A stretch of 64,000 nucleotides of DNA from RPQJ01 sp963731105 (GCA_963731105.1 CAVSUM010000022.1:62001-126000); one strand, 5' to 3'. Counted from the first letter of the stretch, positions 1 through 8,471 are shown. Notes: generated by a model from the sequence alone, not told the origin. Program-made: numbers and translations.

Positions 1-746
1 GCGAGGTGATCGACCACGCCCGACTGCCGCGCGTGCACGTCGCCGCCGCCGAGCGTCTCGGCGTCGACGACCTCGCCCGTGGCGGCCTGCACCAGCGGCG
101 GACCGCCGAGGAAGATGGTGCCCTGCTCGCGCACGATGATCGCCTCGTCGCACATGGCCGGCACGTAGGCGCCGCCCGCGGTACAGGAACCCATCACCAC
201 CGCAAGCTGCGGGATGCCGCGCGCCGACATCTGCGCCTGGTTGTAGAAGATCCGTCCGAAGTGCTCGCGGTCGGGAAATACGTCGTCCTGGCGCGGCAGG
301 AACGCGCCGCCGGAATCGACCAGGTAGATGCACGGCAGCCGGTTCTCGAGCGCGATGTCCTGCGCGCGCAGGTGCTTCTTGACGGTGATCGGGTAGTAGG
401 TGCCGCCCTTCACCGTGGCGTCGTTGCCGACGATCATGCACTCGACGCCGCTCACGCGGCCGATGCCGGTGACCACGCCGCCGGCCGGGATCCAGTCGCC
501 GTACAGCTCGTGGCCGGCGAGCTGCCCGACCTCGAGGAACGGCGAGCCCGGGTCGAGCAGGCGATCGATCCGGTCGCGCACGAACATCTTGCCGCGCGAC
601 TCGTGCTGCTGGCGCGCCGCCATCGAGCCGCCCGCCGCGATTTTCGCCGCCAGCTCGCGCAGTTCGCCTGCAAGGCGGCGGTTGACCTCGGCATTGGCAG
701 CATAGTCCGCGCCGGAGCGATCGATGCGGGACTGGATGAGGCTCAT
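1..746 (-). CDS. liuB: Methylcrotonoyl-CoA carboxylase carboxyltransferase (beta) subunit, 3' part cut off by the window edge
   Basis: This subunit transfers the carboxyl group from biotin to 3-methylcrotonyl-CoA in cytosolic leucine/isovalerate degradation. About 248 N-terminal residues are present and begin MSLIQSRIDRSGADYAANAE. The carboxyltransferase fold is shown by GKMFVRDRIDRLLDPGSPFLE, NDATVKGGTYYPITVKKH, IYLVDSGGAFLP and GSCTAGGAYVPAMCDE, and the LPRQDDVFPD stretch is typical of the methylcrotonyl rather than the propionyl enzyme. The ATG at 744-746 has a GGAGGA ribosome site. It lies 16 bases after the CitE-type gene and is co-transcribed with it. The rest of the gene, and presumably the biotin-bearing alpha subunit, lies left of the window. 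Confidence 0.93.
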   Translation of the reverse strand, partial: MSLIQSRIDRSGADYAANAEVNRRLAGELRELAAKIAAGGSMAARQQHESRGKMFVRDRIDRLLDPGSPFLEVGQLAGHELYGDWIPAGGVVTGIGRVSGVECMIVGNDATVKGGTYYPITVKKHLRAQDIALENRLPCIYLVDSGGAFLPRQDDVFPDREHFGRIFYNQAQMSARGIPQLAVVMGSCTAGGAYVPAMCDEAIIVREQGTIFLGGPPLVQAATGEVVDAETLGGGDVHARQSGVVDHL

Positions 747-762
747 GGCAGGATCCTCCGTC

Positions 763-1629
763 TCAGCCGCGCTCGCGCGCGGCGAGGATGCGTTCGGCCT
801 GGCGCAAGTGCGGCTTGTCGAGCATGCCGCCCTCGAAGGCGACGGCGCCAGCGCCCGGCGCGGCCGCGAACGCGGCGATCACTCGCTCGGCGCGCGCGAC
901 TTCCTCTGCGGTCGGGTTGAACGCGGCGTGGATCGGCGCGACTTGCGACGGGTGGATCGCGAGCTTGCCGACGAAGCCCTGCCGGCGCGAGGCACGCGCC
1001 CGACGCTCGACGGCTTCGGCATCGCGAAACTCGACGTCGATGGTGTCGTACGCCGGCACGCCGGCCGCGGCGGCCGCGAGCAGGCAGAACGAGCGCGCCA
1101 GGGCGAAGGTGAACTCGTACTCGCCCTCAGTCGTGCGGTTGGCGGACGCGCCGAGGTCGGCCGCAAGGTCTTCCGCGCCCCAGGTGAGGCCTGCGACCCG
1201 CGCCGGCAGCGCCGCGAACGAGGCCGCCCGCAACAGGGCGCCGGCGCTTTCGGTGATCAACGGCAGGAGCCCGATGCTGCCGCGGGCATGACTGCACTGC
1301 GCTTCGAGCGCTTCGAGCCAGTGGTCGACGCGATGCACGTCGGCGCCGTCGCGCGCCTTGGGCAGCACGATGCCGTCGGGCCGGCCGGCGATGATCGCCG
1401 CGAGGTCCGCCAGCGCGTCCGGCGTGTCGACCGGATTGATGCGCACCCAGACCGGTACCGCGCGCTCCGGGGATGCCAGCCACTGCGCGATGTCGCGGCG
1501 GGCCTGCGGCCTGCGCTCCGGCACCACCGCGTCCTCGAGATCGAGGATCACGGCATCGGCGCCACTGGCGGCGGCCTTGGCAAAGCGCTCGGGCCGGTCA
1601 CCCGGCACGAACAGCAGCGAGCGCATCAT
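763..1629 (-). CDS. CitE-type CoA-ester lyase (HpcH/HpaI aldolase family)
   Basis: This 288-residue TIM-barrel lyase belongs to the citrate lyase beta/malyl-CoA lyase/citramalyl-CoA lyase group, which makes or cleaves C-C bonds of acyl-CoA substrates using Mg2+. Family marks are the N-terminal MRSLLFVPGDRPERF, the metal/substrate motif DAVILDLEDAV, VWVRINP, LLPLITESAGAL, TWGAEDLAADLG and GKLAIHPSQV. Its start overlaps the stop of the MaoC gene as ATGA (1626-1629), so the two are translationally coupled. In itaconate and leucine-linked clusters a MaoC hydratase paired with a CitE lyase acts on itaconyl- or citramalyl-type CoA esters. The true substrate here cannot be read from sequence. Confidence 0.87.
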   Translation of the reverse strand: MMRSLLFVPGDRPERFAKAAASGADAVILDLEDAVVPERRPQARRDIAQWLASPERAVPVWVRINPVDTPDALADLAAIIAGRPDGIVLPKARDGADVHRVDHWLEALEAQCSHARGSIGLLPLITESAGALLRAASFAALPARVAGLTWGAEDLAADLGASANRTTEGEYEFTFALARSFCLLAAAAAGVPAYDTIDVEFRDAEAVERRARASRRQGFVGKLAIHPSQVAPIHAAFNPTAEEVARAERVIAAFAAAPGAGAVAFEGGMLDKPHLRQAERILAARERG

Positions 1630-2087
1630 GCCGCCGCCTTGCGCTTCATCAGCGCGGTGCGCTTGCAGACCGCCACTTCCTCGCCGCGCTGGTTGCAGCA
1701 GCGGTGCACGAACACCACGATGCCCGCGTCCGGCCGGGAGCGACTCTCACGCATCTCGTGCACGATCGTCTCGGTGCGCAAGGTGTCGCCGGGATACACC
1801 GGCTTCGGGAAACGCACCTCGTCCCAACCGAGGTTGGCGATGGTGGTGCCGAGCGTGGTGTCCGCCACCGACACGCCGACCATCAGGCTCAGGGTGAAGC
1901 AGCTATTGACGATGCGAGCGCCGAACTCGGTGCCCTTCATGTACTCCTCGTCGAGGTGCAGGGCGGCCGGGTTGTGCGTCAGCGCGCTGAACAGCAGGTT
2001 GTCGGCTTCGGTGACCGTGCGGCGCAGCACGTGCTCGAAGCGCTGCCCGACGATGAACTCGTCGTAGTACAGGCCACCCATCGCCAT
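1626..2087 (-). CDS. MaoC-family (R)-specific enoyl-CoA hydratase
   Basis: A 153-residue hot-dog-fold dehydratase. It has the usual single-domain MaoC length and the family's substrate-binding section (LFSALTHNPAALHLDEEY, then GARIVNSCFTLSLMVG), followed by DEVRFPKPVYPGDTLRTET. Such enzymes hydrate trans-2-enoyl or mesaconyl/itaconyl-type CoA esters in the cytosol. The gene lies 10 bases after liuA, where the overlapping TGAGGAG gives a good ribosome site, and its stop overlaps the next start. Position between isovaleryl-CoA dehydrogenase and a CoA-ester lyase suggests a step in branched-chain acyl-CoA breakdown. A role in place of, or in addition to, the usual methylglutaconyl-CoA hydratase (LiuC) is inference. 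Confidence 0.85.
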   Translation of the reverse strand: MAMGGLYYDEFIVGQRFEHVLRRTVTEADNLLFSALTHNPAALHLDEEYMKGTEFGARIVNSCFTLSLMVGVSVADTTLGTTIANLGWDEVRFPKPVYPGDTLRTETIVHEMRESRSRPDAGIVVFVHRCCNQRGEEVAVCKRTALMKRKAAA

Positions 2088-2097
2088 GGTGTGCTCC

Positions 2098-3255
2098 TCA
2101 GGCCGTCGCGTTGAACAGCTCGCGGCCGATCAGCATGCGGCGGATCTCGCTGGTGCCGGCGCCGATCTCGTACAGCTTGGCGTCGCGCAGCAGGCGGCCC
2201 GCGGGGAAGTCGTTGATGTAGCCGTTGCCGCCCAGGGCCTGGATCGCCTGCAGCGCCACCTGCGTCGCCGCCTCGGAGGCGTAGAGGATGCAGCCCGCCG
2301 CATCGATGCGGGTCGTGCGGCCGCGGTCGCAGGCCTGCGCCACGGCGTAGACGTAGGCGCGGCACGCACTGGTGGTGGCATACATGTCCGCGACCTTGCC
2401 CTGCATCAGCTGGAAGGTGCCGATCGCCTGGCCGAACTGCTTGCGGTCGTGCACGTAGGGCAACACCAGCTCGAGGCTCGCGCGCATCAGGCCGAGCGGG
2501 CCGCCGGCGAGCACCACGCGCTCGTAGTCGAGGCCGCTCATCAGAACCTTGGCACCGCCGCCCACCGGGCCGAGCACGTTCTCCGCCGGCACCTCGCAGT
2601 CCTGGAACACCAGCTCGCAGGTATCGGAGCCGCGCATGCCGAGCTTGTCGAGTTTCTGCGCCGTGGAGTAACCCTTGAAGCCGCGCTCGACCAGGAATGC
2701 GGTGACACCCGGCGTGCCTGCCGCAGCGTCCACCTTCGCGTACACCACCAGCACGTCCGCGGTGGGTCCGTTGGTGATCCACATCTTGTTGCCGTTGAGC
2801 ACGTAGCGGTCGCCGCGGCGCGTGGCGAGCGTGCGCATGCCCATCACGTCGGAGCCCGCGCCGGTCTCGCTCATGGCGAGCGCGCCGAGGTGCTCGCCGC
2901 TGACCAGCCGCGGCAGGTAGCGGCGCTTCTGGTCGTCGGTGCCCCAGCGGCGCACCTGGTTCACGCACAGGTTGGAGTGCGCGCCGTAGGAGAGCCCGAC
3001 CGACCCGGAGACGCGGCTCAGTTCCTCCATCGCGACGACGTGCGCCAGGTAGTTGAGCCCGGCGCCACCCCACTCGGGCTCGACCGTGATGCCGAGCAGG
3101 CCGAGTTCGCCGAGGCGCGGCCACAGGTCGCGCGGGAACAGGTTGCTGCGGTCGATCTCGTCGGCGCGCGGCGCGAGTTCCGCGTCGGCGAATGAACGCA
3201 CCGTCTGGCGCAGCATCTCGAGGTCGTCGCCGAGGCCAAAGTCGAAGTCGTGCAC
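2098..3255 (-). CDS. liuA: Isovaleryl-CoA dehydrogenase
   Basis: A 385-residue FAD acyl-CoA dehydrogenase oxidising isovaleryl-CoA to 3-methylcrotonyl-CoA, the substrate of LiuB downstream, and passing electrons to ETF. The acyl-CoA dehydrogenase signatures are LAMSETGAGSDV (about residues 127-138), MWITNGP and the C-terminal GTSEIRRMLIGRE. The segment GLDYERVVLAGGPLG places a glutamate at about residue 245, where isovaleryl-CoA dehydrogenases carry their catalytic base, unlike most family members. I chose the GTG at 3253-3255 because AGAGGAGA lies just upstream. The frame stays open far upstream, but that part has no family similarity. It is the first gene of the leftward operon and divergent from the FadR-type regulator. 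Confidence 0.93.
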   Translation of the reverse strand: MHDFDFGLGDDLEMLRQTVRSFADAELAPRADEIDRSNLFPRDLWPRLGELGLLGITVEPEWGGAGLNYLAHVVAMEELSRVSGSVGLSYGAHSNLCVNQVRRWGTDDQKRRYLPRLVSGEHLGALAMSETGAGSDVMGMRTLATRRGDRYVLNGNKMWITNGPTADVLVVYAKVDAAAGTPGVTAFLVERGFKGYSTAQKLDKLGMRGSDTCELVFQDCEVPAENVLGPVGGGAKVLMSGLDYERVVLAGGPLGLMRASLELVLPYVHDRKQFGQAIGTFQLMQGKVADMYATTSACRAYVYAVAQACDRGRTTRIDAAGCILYASEAATQVALQAIQALGGNGYINDFPAGRLLRDAKLYEIGAGTSEIRRMLIGRELFNATA

Positions 3256-3300
3256 GGGGTCTCCTCTGCACGGCTTGCGGTCGGGCCGCGCCTGCGTATA

Positions 3301-3311
3301 TTGTCCGACAA
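3301..3311. promoter_or_regulatory. FadR/GntR-type operator between liuA and its regulator
   Basis: The sequence TTGTCCGACAA is a perfect 5-bp inverted repeat with one central base. It fits the TNGTNNNACNA pattern typical of FadR-subfamily GntR operators. It lies 45 bases before the liuA start and 16 before the regulator's ATG, and overlaps a TATATT box (3297-3302) that could be the regulator's -10. On the other strand a TTGACG box (3322-3327) could serve liuA. Binding would therefore block both divergent promoters, giving autoregulation and control of the operon. Confidence 0.72.
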
Positions 3312-3327
3312 TCGGAGGATCCGTCAA

Positions 3328-4095
3328 ATGTCGACGCCGTCCCGTTCCCGCCCTGCCCGCCGCCCGCCGCAGCCGGTCCAGTTCGAGCCGCTCGTGCCGC
3401 AGCCGGCCTATGGCCGCGTCGCCGCCGCCATCGAGCAGAAGATCCTCGATCGCAGCCTGCGGCCGGGCGACGCGCTGCCCACCGAGACCGCCCTCGCCGG
3501 CCAGTTCGGCGTCAATCGCTCGACCGTGCGCGAGGCCCTGCGCCGGCTCGAGAGTGCTGGCCTCGTCGGCCGCGACAGCGGCGCCAAGCGCCTGCGGGTC
3601 ACGCGGCCCGGCCATGCCGAGACCGCCTCGCGCGTGAGTCGTACGCTGACGCTCGACGAGGTCACCTTTATAGAGTTGTGGGAGGCGATGCTCGCGGTGG
3701 CGCCGCGCACGGCGGCGCTGGCCGCAGCCCACGGCTCGCCCGAGTACCTCGCCGCGCTCGAGCAGGACATCGCCACCGTCGAGGCGGCACGCGGTTCCGA
3801 GGCCGCCGTGGCGGGAGTGGTGGCCTTCTTCGGTCGGCTGGCCGACGCCAGTGGCAACCGGGTGCTGATGCTCGCCATGCAACCGGTCACCCGCCTGCTC
3901 GCCCCGTCGCTGCGCCGCATGATCGACCGGGTGCCGCAGGGCCGCTCGCGCATCGTCGTGGCACAGCGCTGCGTCGTGGAGGCCCTGCGCAAGGGCGACG
4001 CCGGCGAGGCGGAATCGTGGATGACCCGGCACGTGCAGGATTTCCGGCGCGGTTACGAGATCGCCGGGATTGCCTTGGATACGCGGGCGGCGTAA
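3328..4095 (+). CDS. GntR-family (FadR subfamily, FCD domain) transcriptional regulator
   Basis: A 255-residue regulator. A proline/arginine-rich N-terminus is followed by a winged helix-turn-helix (about residues 30-95) with GDALPTETALAGQFGVNRST and VREALRRLESAGLV, the hallmark of GntR proteins. The helical C-terminal domain (about 105-245) fits the FCD/FadR ligand-binding fold. The ATG at 3328 is preceded by CGGAGGA; an upstream ATG-type extension at 3250 would run across the operator and is unlikely. It is divergent from liuA with an operator between, so it probably represses leucine/isovalerate catabolism until an acyl-CoA or acid ligand binds. The ligand is inference. Confidence 0.87.
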   Translation: MSTPSRSRPARRPPQPVQFEPLVPQPAYGRVAAAIEQKILDRSLRPGDALPTETALAGQFGVNRSTVREALRRLESAGLVGRDSGAKRLRVTRPGHAETASRVSRTLTLDEVTFIELWEAMLAVAPRTAALAAAHGSPEYLAALEQDIATVEAARGSEAAVAGVVAFFGRLADASGNRVLMLAMQPVTRLLAPSLRRMIDRVPQGRSRIVVAQRCVVEALRKGDAGEAESWMTRHVQDFRRGYEIAGIALDTRAA

Positions 4096-4280
4096 GCAGG
4101 CAAGGCATAGACTAGCCCGGAAGAATTCCTCGAATCCGGTCACGGTCGAGACGTGAATTGAGGAATGGAGGCTGCGGCCGCGCAAATGGGGAATGCGCCG
4201 CCCACGGCCTTGACGGAAGACGGGCACGGACGTGTTGGGTGGAACACGGGCCAACGCCGCTTAGGAAGAGTGACCAGTCC

Positions 4281-4685
4281 ATGGACCAGAATTCCACCTT
4301 CGCCAGGGGTCGGCATGCCGGCTCGGTTTTGTCCATCGTCTTGTGCGCGGCATTGGCCTTCGGCGCAGCGGCTACGCATGCGCAGTCGACCCAACAACCC
4401 AGCGAGACTGCTGCGACCGGGCAGGTCTCCGTCGCTACGGTTCCTGCGGCCAGCAGGCCGACCGCCGCCAGCACAGACTTGTACGTCGAAGAGCGGCCGC
4501 AGCCGGCGGCGGTGGCGGCCTCGTTTGCGGCCGGCATGCTCGTGGTCGTGCTGATCATGGCGGGCATCCTGCTCACCGTGCGCGGCCTGCGCGAGGACAT
4601 GCGCAACCGAAAGCGCAGCTATCGTCGCCGCAGCCGGCGCATCGACGCACGCTCGTCCCGTCCGCCCACCGCGCCCTCCTCCTGA
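4281..4685 (+). CDS. Small membrane protein with signal peptide and basic tail, unknown function
   Basis: I do not recognise this 134-residue protein. A hydrophobic N-terminus (VLSIVLCAALAFGAAATHAQ) looks like a signal peptide ending in an A-x-A-type site. A Ser/Thr/Ala-rich linker follows, then a membrane helix (about residues 76-98, ending MLVVVLIMAGILLTVRG). The C-terminal tail is very Arg-rich (RKRSYRRRSRRIDAR) and should be cytoplasmic. The ATG at 4281 was chosen because it starts directly before the signal peptide; the open frame reaches back to 4158 without sensible sequence. It lies between the regulator and the tRNA-Leu gene and has no clear operon partner. Confidence 0.5.
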   Translation: MDQNSTFARGRHAGSVLSIVLCAALAFGAAATHAQSTQQPSETAATGQVSVATVPAASRPTAASTDLYVEERPQPAAVAASFAAGMLVVVLIMAGILLTVRGLREDMRNRKRSYRRRSRRIDARSSRPPTAPSS

Positions 4686-4725
4686 CCGACCGGGCAGGCC
4701 CGCGCCGGCCCGGCCTGCTGCGGAC

Positions 4726-4812
4726 TGGTGCCCCGGACAGGAATCGAACCTGTACACCCTTACGGATAACGGATTTTAAGTCCGTTGCGTCTACCAGTTC
4801 CGCCACCGGGGC
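4726..4812 (-). tRNA. leuZ: tRNA-Leu (anticodon UAA), CCA encoded
   Basis: An 87-nt class II tRNA with a long variable arm. The acceptor strands are GCCCCGG (4806-4812) and CCGGGGC (4730-4736), the discriminator base is A, and the CCA end is encoded at 4726-4728. The anticodon loop CUUAAAA reads UAA (Leu). The T arm GGTTCGATTCC is intact. In E. coli this gene follows glyW and cysT directly; here 3.6 kb separates it from tRNA-Cys. Confidence 0.95.
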
Positions 4813-5033
4813 ACGCCGGCGCGAATGCCGTGTAACGAGTTTACGGGAACCGGCTGCCGACCGCGGCTGTTGCGGGCCTGCCACAAACGGCGCCTGCCCG
4901 GGTTATCGGGCTGAATCAGTTGAAAAAATGCCACCGCGCGTCACGCATGCCTATTGCGCTGCCTGCCACACTTTGGTCCAATCCGGTGCCAGACGTTGCG
5001 TCGGGGCAACGCATAACCCTAGGGAGCGAACAC

Positions 5034-8000
5034 ATGTCGAATCTGCGTTACGGAAGGCTGAGCCTGCTTGGATCGTGCGTGGTCGGAATTCTCGCAGCCG
5101 CCGCGGCGTCCGCACAGCAGACCACGCCTCCGGCGTCCGCCGAAAAACCTGCGATGCCGCCCGCCGCGGCTTCGGCCCAGGAACTCGAGGAAATCGTCGT
5201 CACTGGTTCGCGCATCATGCGCGCCTCGGCCCTCGAGAGCACGATCCCGGTCACGTCGGTGGCCGCGACCGAACTCGTGCAGCAGGGCGACATCAACATC
5301 GGTGACGCGCTGAACGACCTGCCGTCGCTGCGCTCCACCTACAGCCAGGGCAACTCGACCCGCTTCATCGGCACCGCCGGCCTGAACTTCCTCGACCTGC
5401 GCGGCCTCGGCGTCGAGCGCACCCTGGTGCTCGTCAACGGCCGTCGCCACATCACGGCGTCGCCGGGCGACTACCTCGTCGACACCAACACCATCCCGTC
5501 CGAGCTGATCGAGCGCGTCGACGTGGTGACCGGCGGCAACTCGGCCGTGTACGGTTCGGACGCCGTGGCCGGCGTGGTGAACTTCATCACCAAGCGCAAT
5601 TACGAAGGCCTTTCCTTCCGTGGCCAGGCCGGCACCTCGGAGCGCGGCGACCGCGACTCGGAGTTCTTCTCGGTCACGTACGGCACGAACTTCGCGGACG
5701 ACAAGGGCAACGTGGCCGTCGCCCTCGAGTACGGCAACACCGACGCGCTGTATTTCAACCAGCGTGACGGCCTCACCGGCGCTTTCCGCGGCCGCGCGCA
5801 GTTCAACCTGGCCGAGCACACGGTGGGTGAACCGGGCGGCACGGATGGCGTCCCGGACAACCAGTTCTTCGACGGCGGCATCTTCAACGCCACGATCGCC
5901 GACGGCGGCCTGATCTCCCCGCTGGCCTCGGGCACCTCGACTTCGTCGGTGTACTGCGGCAGCCTGCCCGAGCCGATCCGCAGCACGCGTTGCCTGCCGA
6001 ACAACCAGCCGCGCATCTTCTCGTTCGATCGCAACGGCAACCTGGTGCAGACCGTGCCGAGGATCGACTTCCGTCCGTACGGTTCAGGCAACGTGCAGCT
6101 GGCCGGCGCGCCCGGCTCGAACGCCGGCAGCCTCTCGTCGCTGCGCAACACCGGCCAGCTCGCTGCCGGCCTGACGCGCTACTCCGCCAACCTGCTCGCG
6201 CACTACGACATGAACGACGTGTTCCGTCCGTTCGTCGAGGCCAAGTTCGTCCGCATCGAGGCGAACCAGGAAGGCCAGCCCAGCTTCTGGCAGGGCAGCA
6301 TCCCGGCCTTCTTCGGCGCCGGCGCCGAACTGCGCTGCAACAACCCGTACCTCTCGTCGCAGGCGCTCGGCGTGCTGCAGGCCATGGGCCGCTGCGCGGC
6401 CCCGGCCACCGGCACGTTCACGCTCTCGCGCTTCAACGTCGACTTCGGCGGCCGCGGCGAGGAACACGAGCGCGACACCTACCGCATCGTGCTCGGCGTA
6501 GACGGCACATTCAACGACGACTGGCGCTACGAGGTCGCGTTCAACTACGGCAAGCTGAAGACCTCGCTCGATTCGCTCAACAACCTGGTGTCGTACGACA
6601 TCGACGGCAACCCCGACGGCTTCTCGCTCGCGATCGACGCCGTGCGCAACTCGGCCGGCCAGATCGTCTGCGGCGTCAATGCCGATGCCGATCCGACCAA
6701 CGATGACGCAGAGTGCGTCCCGCTGAACGTGTTCGGCTACGGCGCACCCTCCAGGGAAGCGCTCCGGTACATCAACACGACGGCGCACCGCGAGGAAGAA
6801 GCCGAGGAGTACGTGGCCACGGCCTACATGTCGGGCGACAGCTCCGACTGGTTCGAGTTGCCCGGCGGTCCCGCCGGCTTCGCGATCGGCGCCGAGACGC
6901 GCAAGGAGAAGGCCTACTCCGCGTTCGACCCGCTGACCGCGTCGGGCGCCACGTTCCTGAACGCGATCCAGCCGTTCGACCCGCCCGACTTCAAGGTCAA
7001 CGAGTTGTTCGGCGAAGTTCGCTTCCCGATCCTCGCCAACCTGCCGTACGTGCACGAGCTGACGGCCGAAGGTGCCTATCGCTGGTCGGACTACGACAGC
7101 GACGTGGGCTCGGTGTCCGCCTACAACGCGGGCCTGATCTACGCGCCGGTCCAGGACGTCCGCTTCCGCGGCAACTACTCGACGTCGGTGCGCGCGCCGA
7201 CGCAGAGCGACCTGTACTCGCCGCAGTCGCAGAACTTCGCGTTCATCGCCGACCCGTGCGACGTCCTCAACATCAACAACAACCCGAACCGTGCGGCGAA
7301 CTGCGCGGCGGCGGGCGTACCGGCCAACTTCGTCAACCAGCCGGCGCGTGACCGCTCCACCGGCTTCCTGAGCGGCGGCAACCCGACGCTGACGGAAGAA
7401 AACGGCACCAGCTACACCATCGGTGCCGTGTTCATGCCCCGCCAGCTGCCGGGCTTCGCGTTCGCGGTGGACTACTGGAACATCGAGGTCGAGGACCTGA
7501 TCGCCGCGCTCGGCGCGCAGACGATCATCAACGAGTGCTACAACGCGCCGGGCGGCATCGGCAACCCGTTCTGCACCACGGTGGCGCGTAACCCGGATGG
7601 CACGTTCCAGGATCCGGCGGTGATCTCCGGTGGCGTGAACTTCGCCAAGCAGGAGACCTCGGGCATCGACTTCGACATGTCCTACCAGTACACGTTCGCC
7701 AACGGCCACACGCTGTCGACCCGCGGCATCGCCACGTACCTGATCGATCTCAACAACTACACCAACCCGGCCGACCCGACCATCCCGAACCGGCAGAAGT
7801 CGGAGCTGGGCGATCCTGAGCTGGCGTTCAACGTGAACGTGAACTACGGCGTGGGTCCGCTCGACGTGGCCTACAGCTACCGCTACATCGGCAAGCAGAC
7901 CATCGGCACCTACGAGGCGCAGCACAACTTCGACGGCGTGCCCGCCACCAACCGCGACCAGTTCCCGCGCAAGTGGTACCCGGCGGTCGGTTATCACAGC

Positions 8001-8162
8001 ATCCGCGGCGAGTTCGCGGTCAACGAGATCGTCAGCCTGTTCGCGGGCATCGACAACGCGTTGGACCAGATGCCTCCGCTCGGCCTGCTGGGCACGGGCG
8101 GCGGCGATCCGTTCGACACGGTTGGTCGTTACTACTACGGCGGCTTCAAGATCAACCTGTAA
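5034..8162 (+). CDS. TonB-dependent outer-membrane receptor
   Basis: A 1042-residue ligand-gated beta barrel that imports a large or scarce substrate using the proton-motive force passed on by TonB-ExbBD, encoded at 46.8-49.2 kb. A signal peptide (about residues 1-27, ending AAAAASAQ) is followed by an Ala/Pro-rich linker, a TonB-box-like ELEEIVVTGSRI (about 52-63), then the plug with LDLRGLGVERTLVLVNGRRH and SAVYGSDAVAGVVNFITKR. The barrel ends in YYYGGFKINL. ATG 5034 was chosen over the open frame upstream because it starts a proper signal peptide and follows AGGGAGCG. A strong terminator follows. The substrate is unknown; no transport or enzyme partner lies beside it. Confidence 0.93.
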   Translation: MSNLRYGRLSLLGSCVVGILAAAAASAQQTTPPASAEKPAMPPAAASAQELEEIVVTGSRIMRASALESTIPVTSVAATELVQQGDINIGDALNDLPSLRSTYSQGNSTRFIGTAGLNFLDLRGLGVERTLVLVNGRRHITASPGDYLVDTNTIPSELIERVDVVTGGNSAVYGSDAVAGVVNFITKRNYEGLSFRGQAGTSERGDRDSEFFSVTYGTNFADDKGNVAVALEYGNTDALYFNQRDGLTGAFRGRAQFNLAEHTVGEPGGTDGVPDNQFFDGGIFNATIADGGLISPLASGTSTSSVYCGSLPEPIRSTRCLPNNQPRIFSFDRNGNLVQTVPRIDFRPYGSGNVQLAGAPGSNAGSLSSLRNTGQLAAGLTRYSANLLAHYDMNDVFRPFVEAKFVRIEANQEGQPSFWQGSIPAFFGAGAELRCNNPYLSSQALGVLQAMGRCAAPATGTFTLSRFNVDFGGRGEEHERDTYRIVLGVDGTFNDDWRYEVAFNYGKLKTSLDSLNNLVSYDIDGNPDGFSLAIDAVRNSAGQIVCGVNADADPTNDDAECVPLNVFGYGAPSREALRYINTTAHREEEAEEYVATAYMSGDSSDWFELPGGPAGFAIGAETRKEKAYSAFDPLTASGATFLNAIQPFDPPDFKVNELFGEVRFPILANLPYVHELTAEGAYRWSDYDSDVGSVSAYNAGLIYAPVQDVRFRGNYSTSVRAPTQSDLYSPQSQNFAFIADPCDVLNINNNPNRAANCAAAGVPANFVNQPARDRSTGFLSGGNPTLTEENGTSYTIGAVFMPRQLPGFAFAVDYWNIEVEDLIAALGAQTIINECYNAPGGIGNPFCTTVARNPDGTFQDPAVISGGVNFAKQETSGIDFDMSYQYTFANGHTLSTRGIATYLIDLNNYTNPADPTIPNRQKSELGDPELAFNVNVNYGVGPLDVAYSYRYIGKQTIGTYEAQHNFDGVPATNRDQFPRKWYPAVGYHSIRGEFAVNEIVSLFAGIDNALDQMPPLGLLGTGGGDPFDTVGRYYYGGFKINL

Positions 8163-8186
8163 GGTCGATCGAGGCGCGACAGCCAC

Positions 8187-8215
8187 GGGGCCACCCTTCG
8201 GGGTGGCCCCTTTTT
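8187..8215 (+). terminator. Rho-independent terminator of the TonB receptor gene
   Basis: A perfect 10-bp stem (GGGGCCACCC / GGGTGGCCCC) closed by a UUCG tetraloop and followed by five T residues, 25 bases after the receptor stop codon. Confidence 0.95.
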
Positions 8216-8232
8216 CATGGCGGAGGAAAGCC

Positions 8233-8382
8233 ATGGCGATGTTCTTTGGACTGGCCACGATCGGCCTGCTGGCAGGCGTGCTCGCCCAGCTCGGGCGGTT
8301 GCAGCCGAGGTGCGTGCGCTGCGCGAGGAGTTGCGTCAACGCCGTTGAGCGGGCCGGGAGGGTGCGGGGGATTGGAGGCTAG
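8233..8382 (+). CDS. Small membrane-anchored protein, possibly frameshifted
   Basis: A short reading frame begins MAMFFGLATIGLLAGVLAQL after an excellent ribosome site (GGAGGAAAG, 8222-8230). As read it gives 49 residues with one membrane helix and a Cys/Arg-rich tail. If one base is removed from each of two adjacent G runs (about 8293-8298), the pattern seen in other genes here, it would end at 8348 as a 37-residue protein with an N-terminal helix and a charged coiled-coil-like tail (AEVRALREELRQRR). That version looks more protein-like. It sits just past the receptor terminator. No family recognised. Confidence 0.4.
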   Translation: MAMFFGLATIGLLAGVLAQLGRLQPRCVRCARSCVNAVERAGRVRGIGG

Positions 8383-8471
8383 GGTCGGAATGAAACAAGA
8401 AAAACGGAGAAGCGGTTACGCGCAGCCGCAGCAACGGGCGGCGAGGGCGAAGTGGAGGCTAGGGTCGGAAT
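8373..8471. repeat. 19-bp direct repeat of the tRNA-Cys 3' end
   Basis: The 19 bases at 8373-8391 are identical to 8453-8471, exactly 80 bases apart. The second copy is the 3' end (CCA, acceptor and part of the T arm) of the tRNA-Cys gene. Duplicated tRNA 3' ends are typical scars of integrase-mediated insertion (attL/attR). No integrase is seen nearby, so this is a scar at most. Confidence 0.7.

Noticed and set aside
2098..4254. A 718-codon version of the acyl-CoA dehydrogenase
   Set aside because: The first 330 codons are antisense to the GntR regulator and carry no similarity. The GTG at 3255 with its ribosome site gives the normal enzyme.
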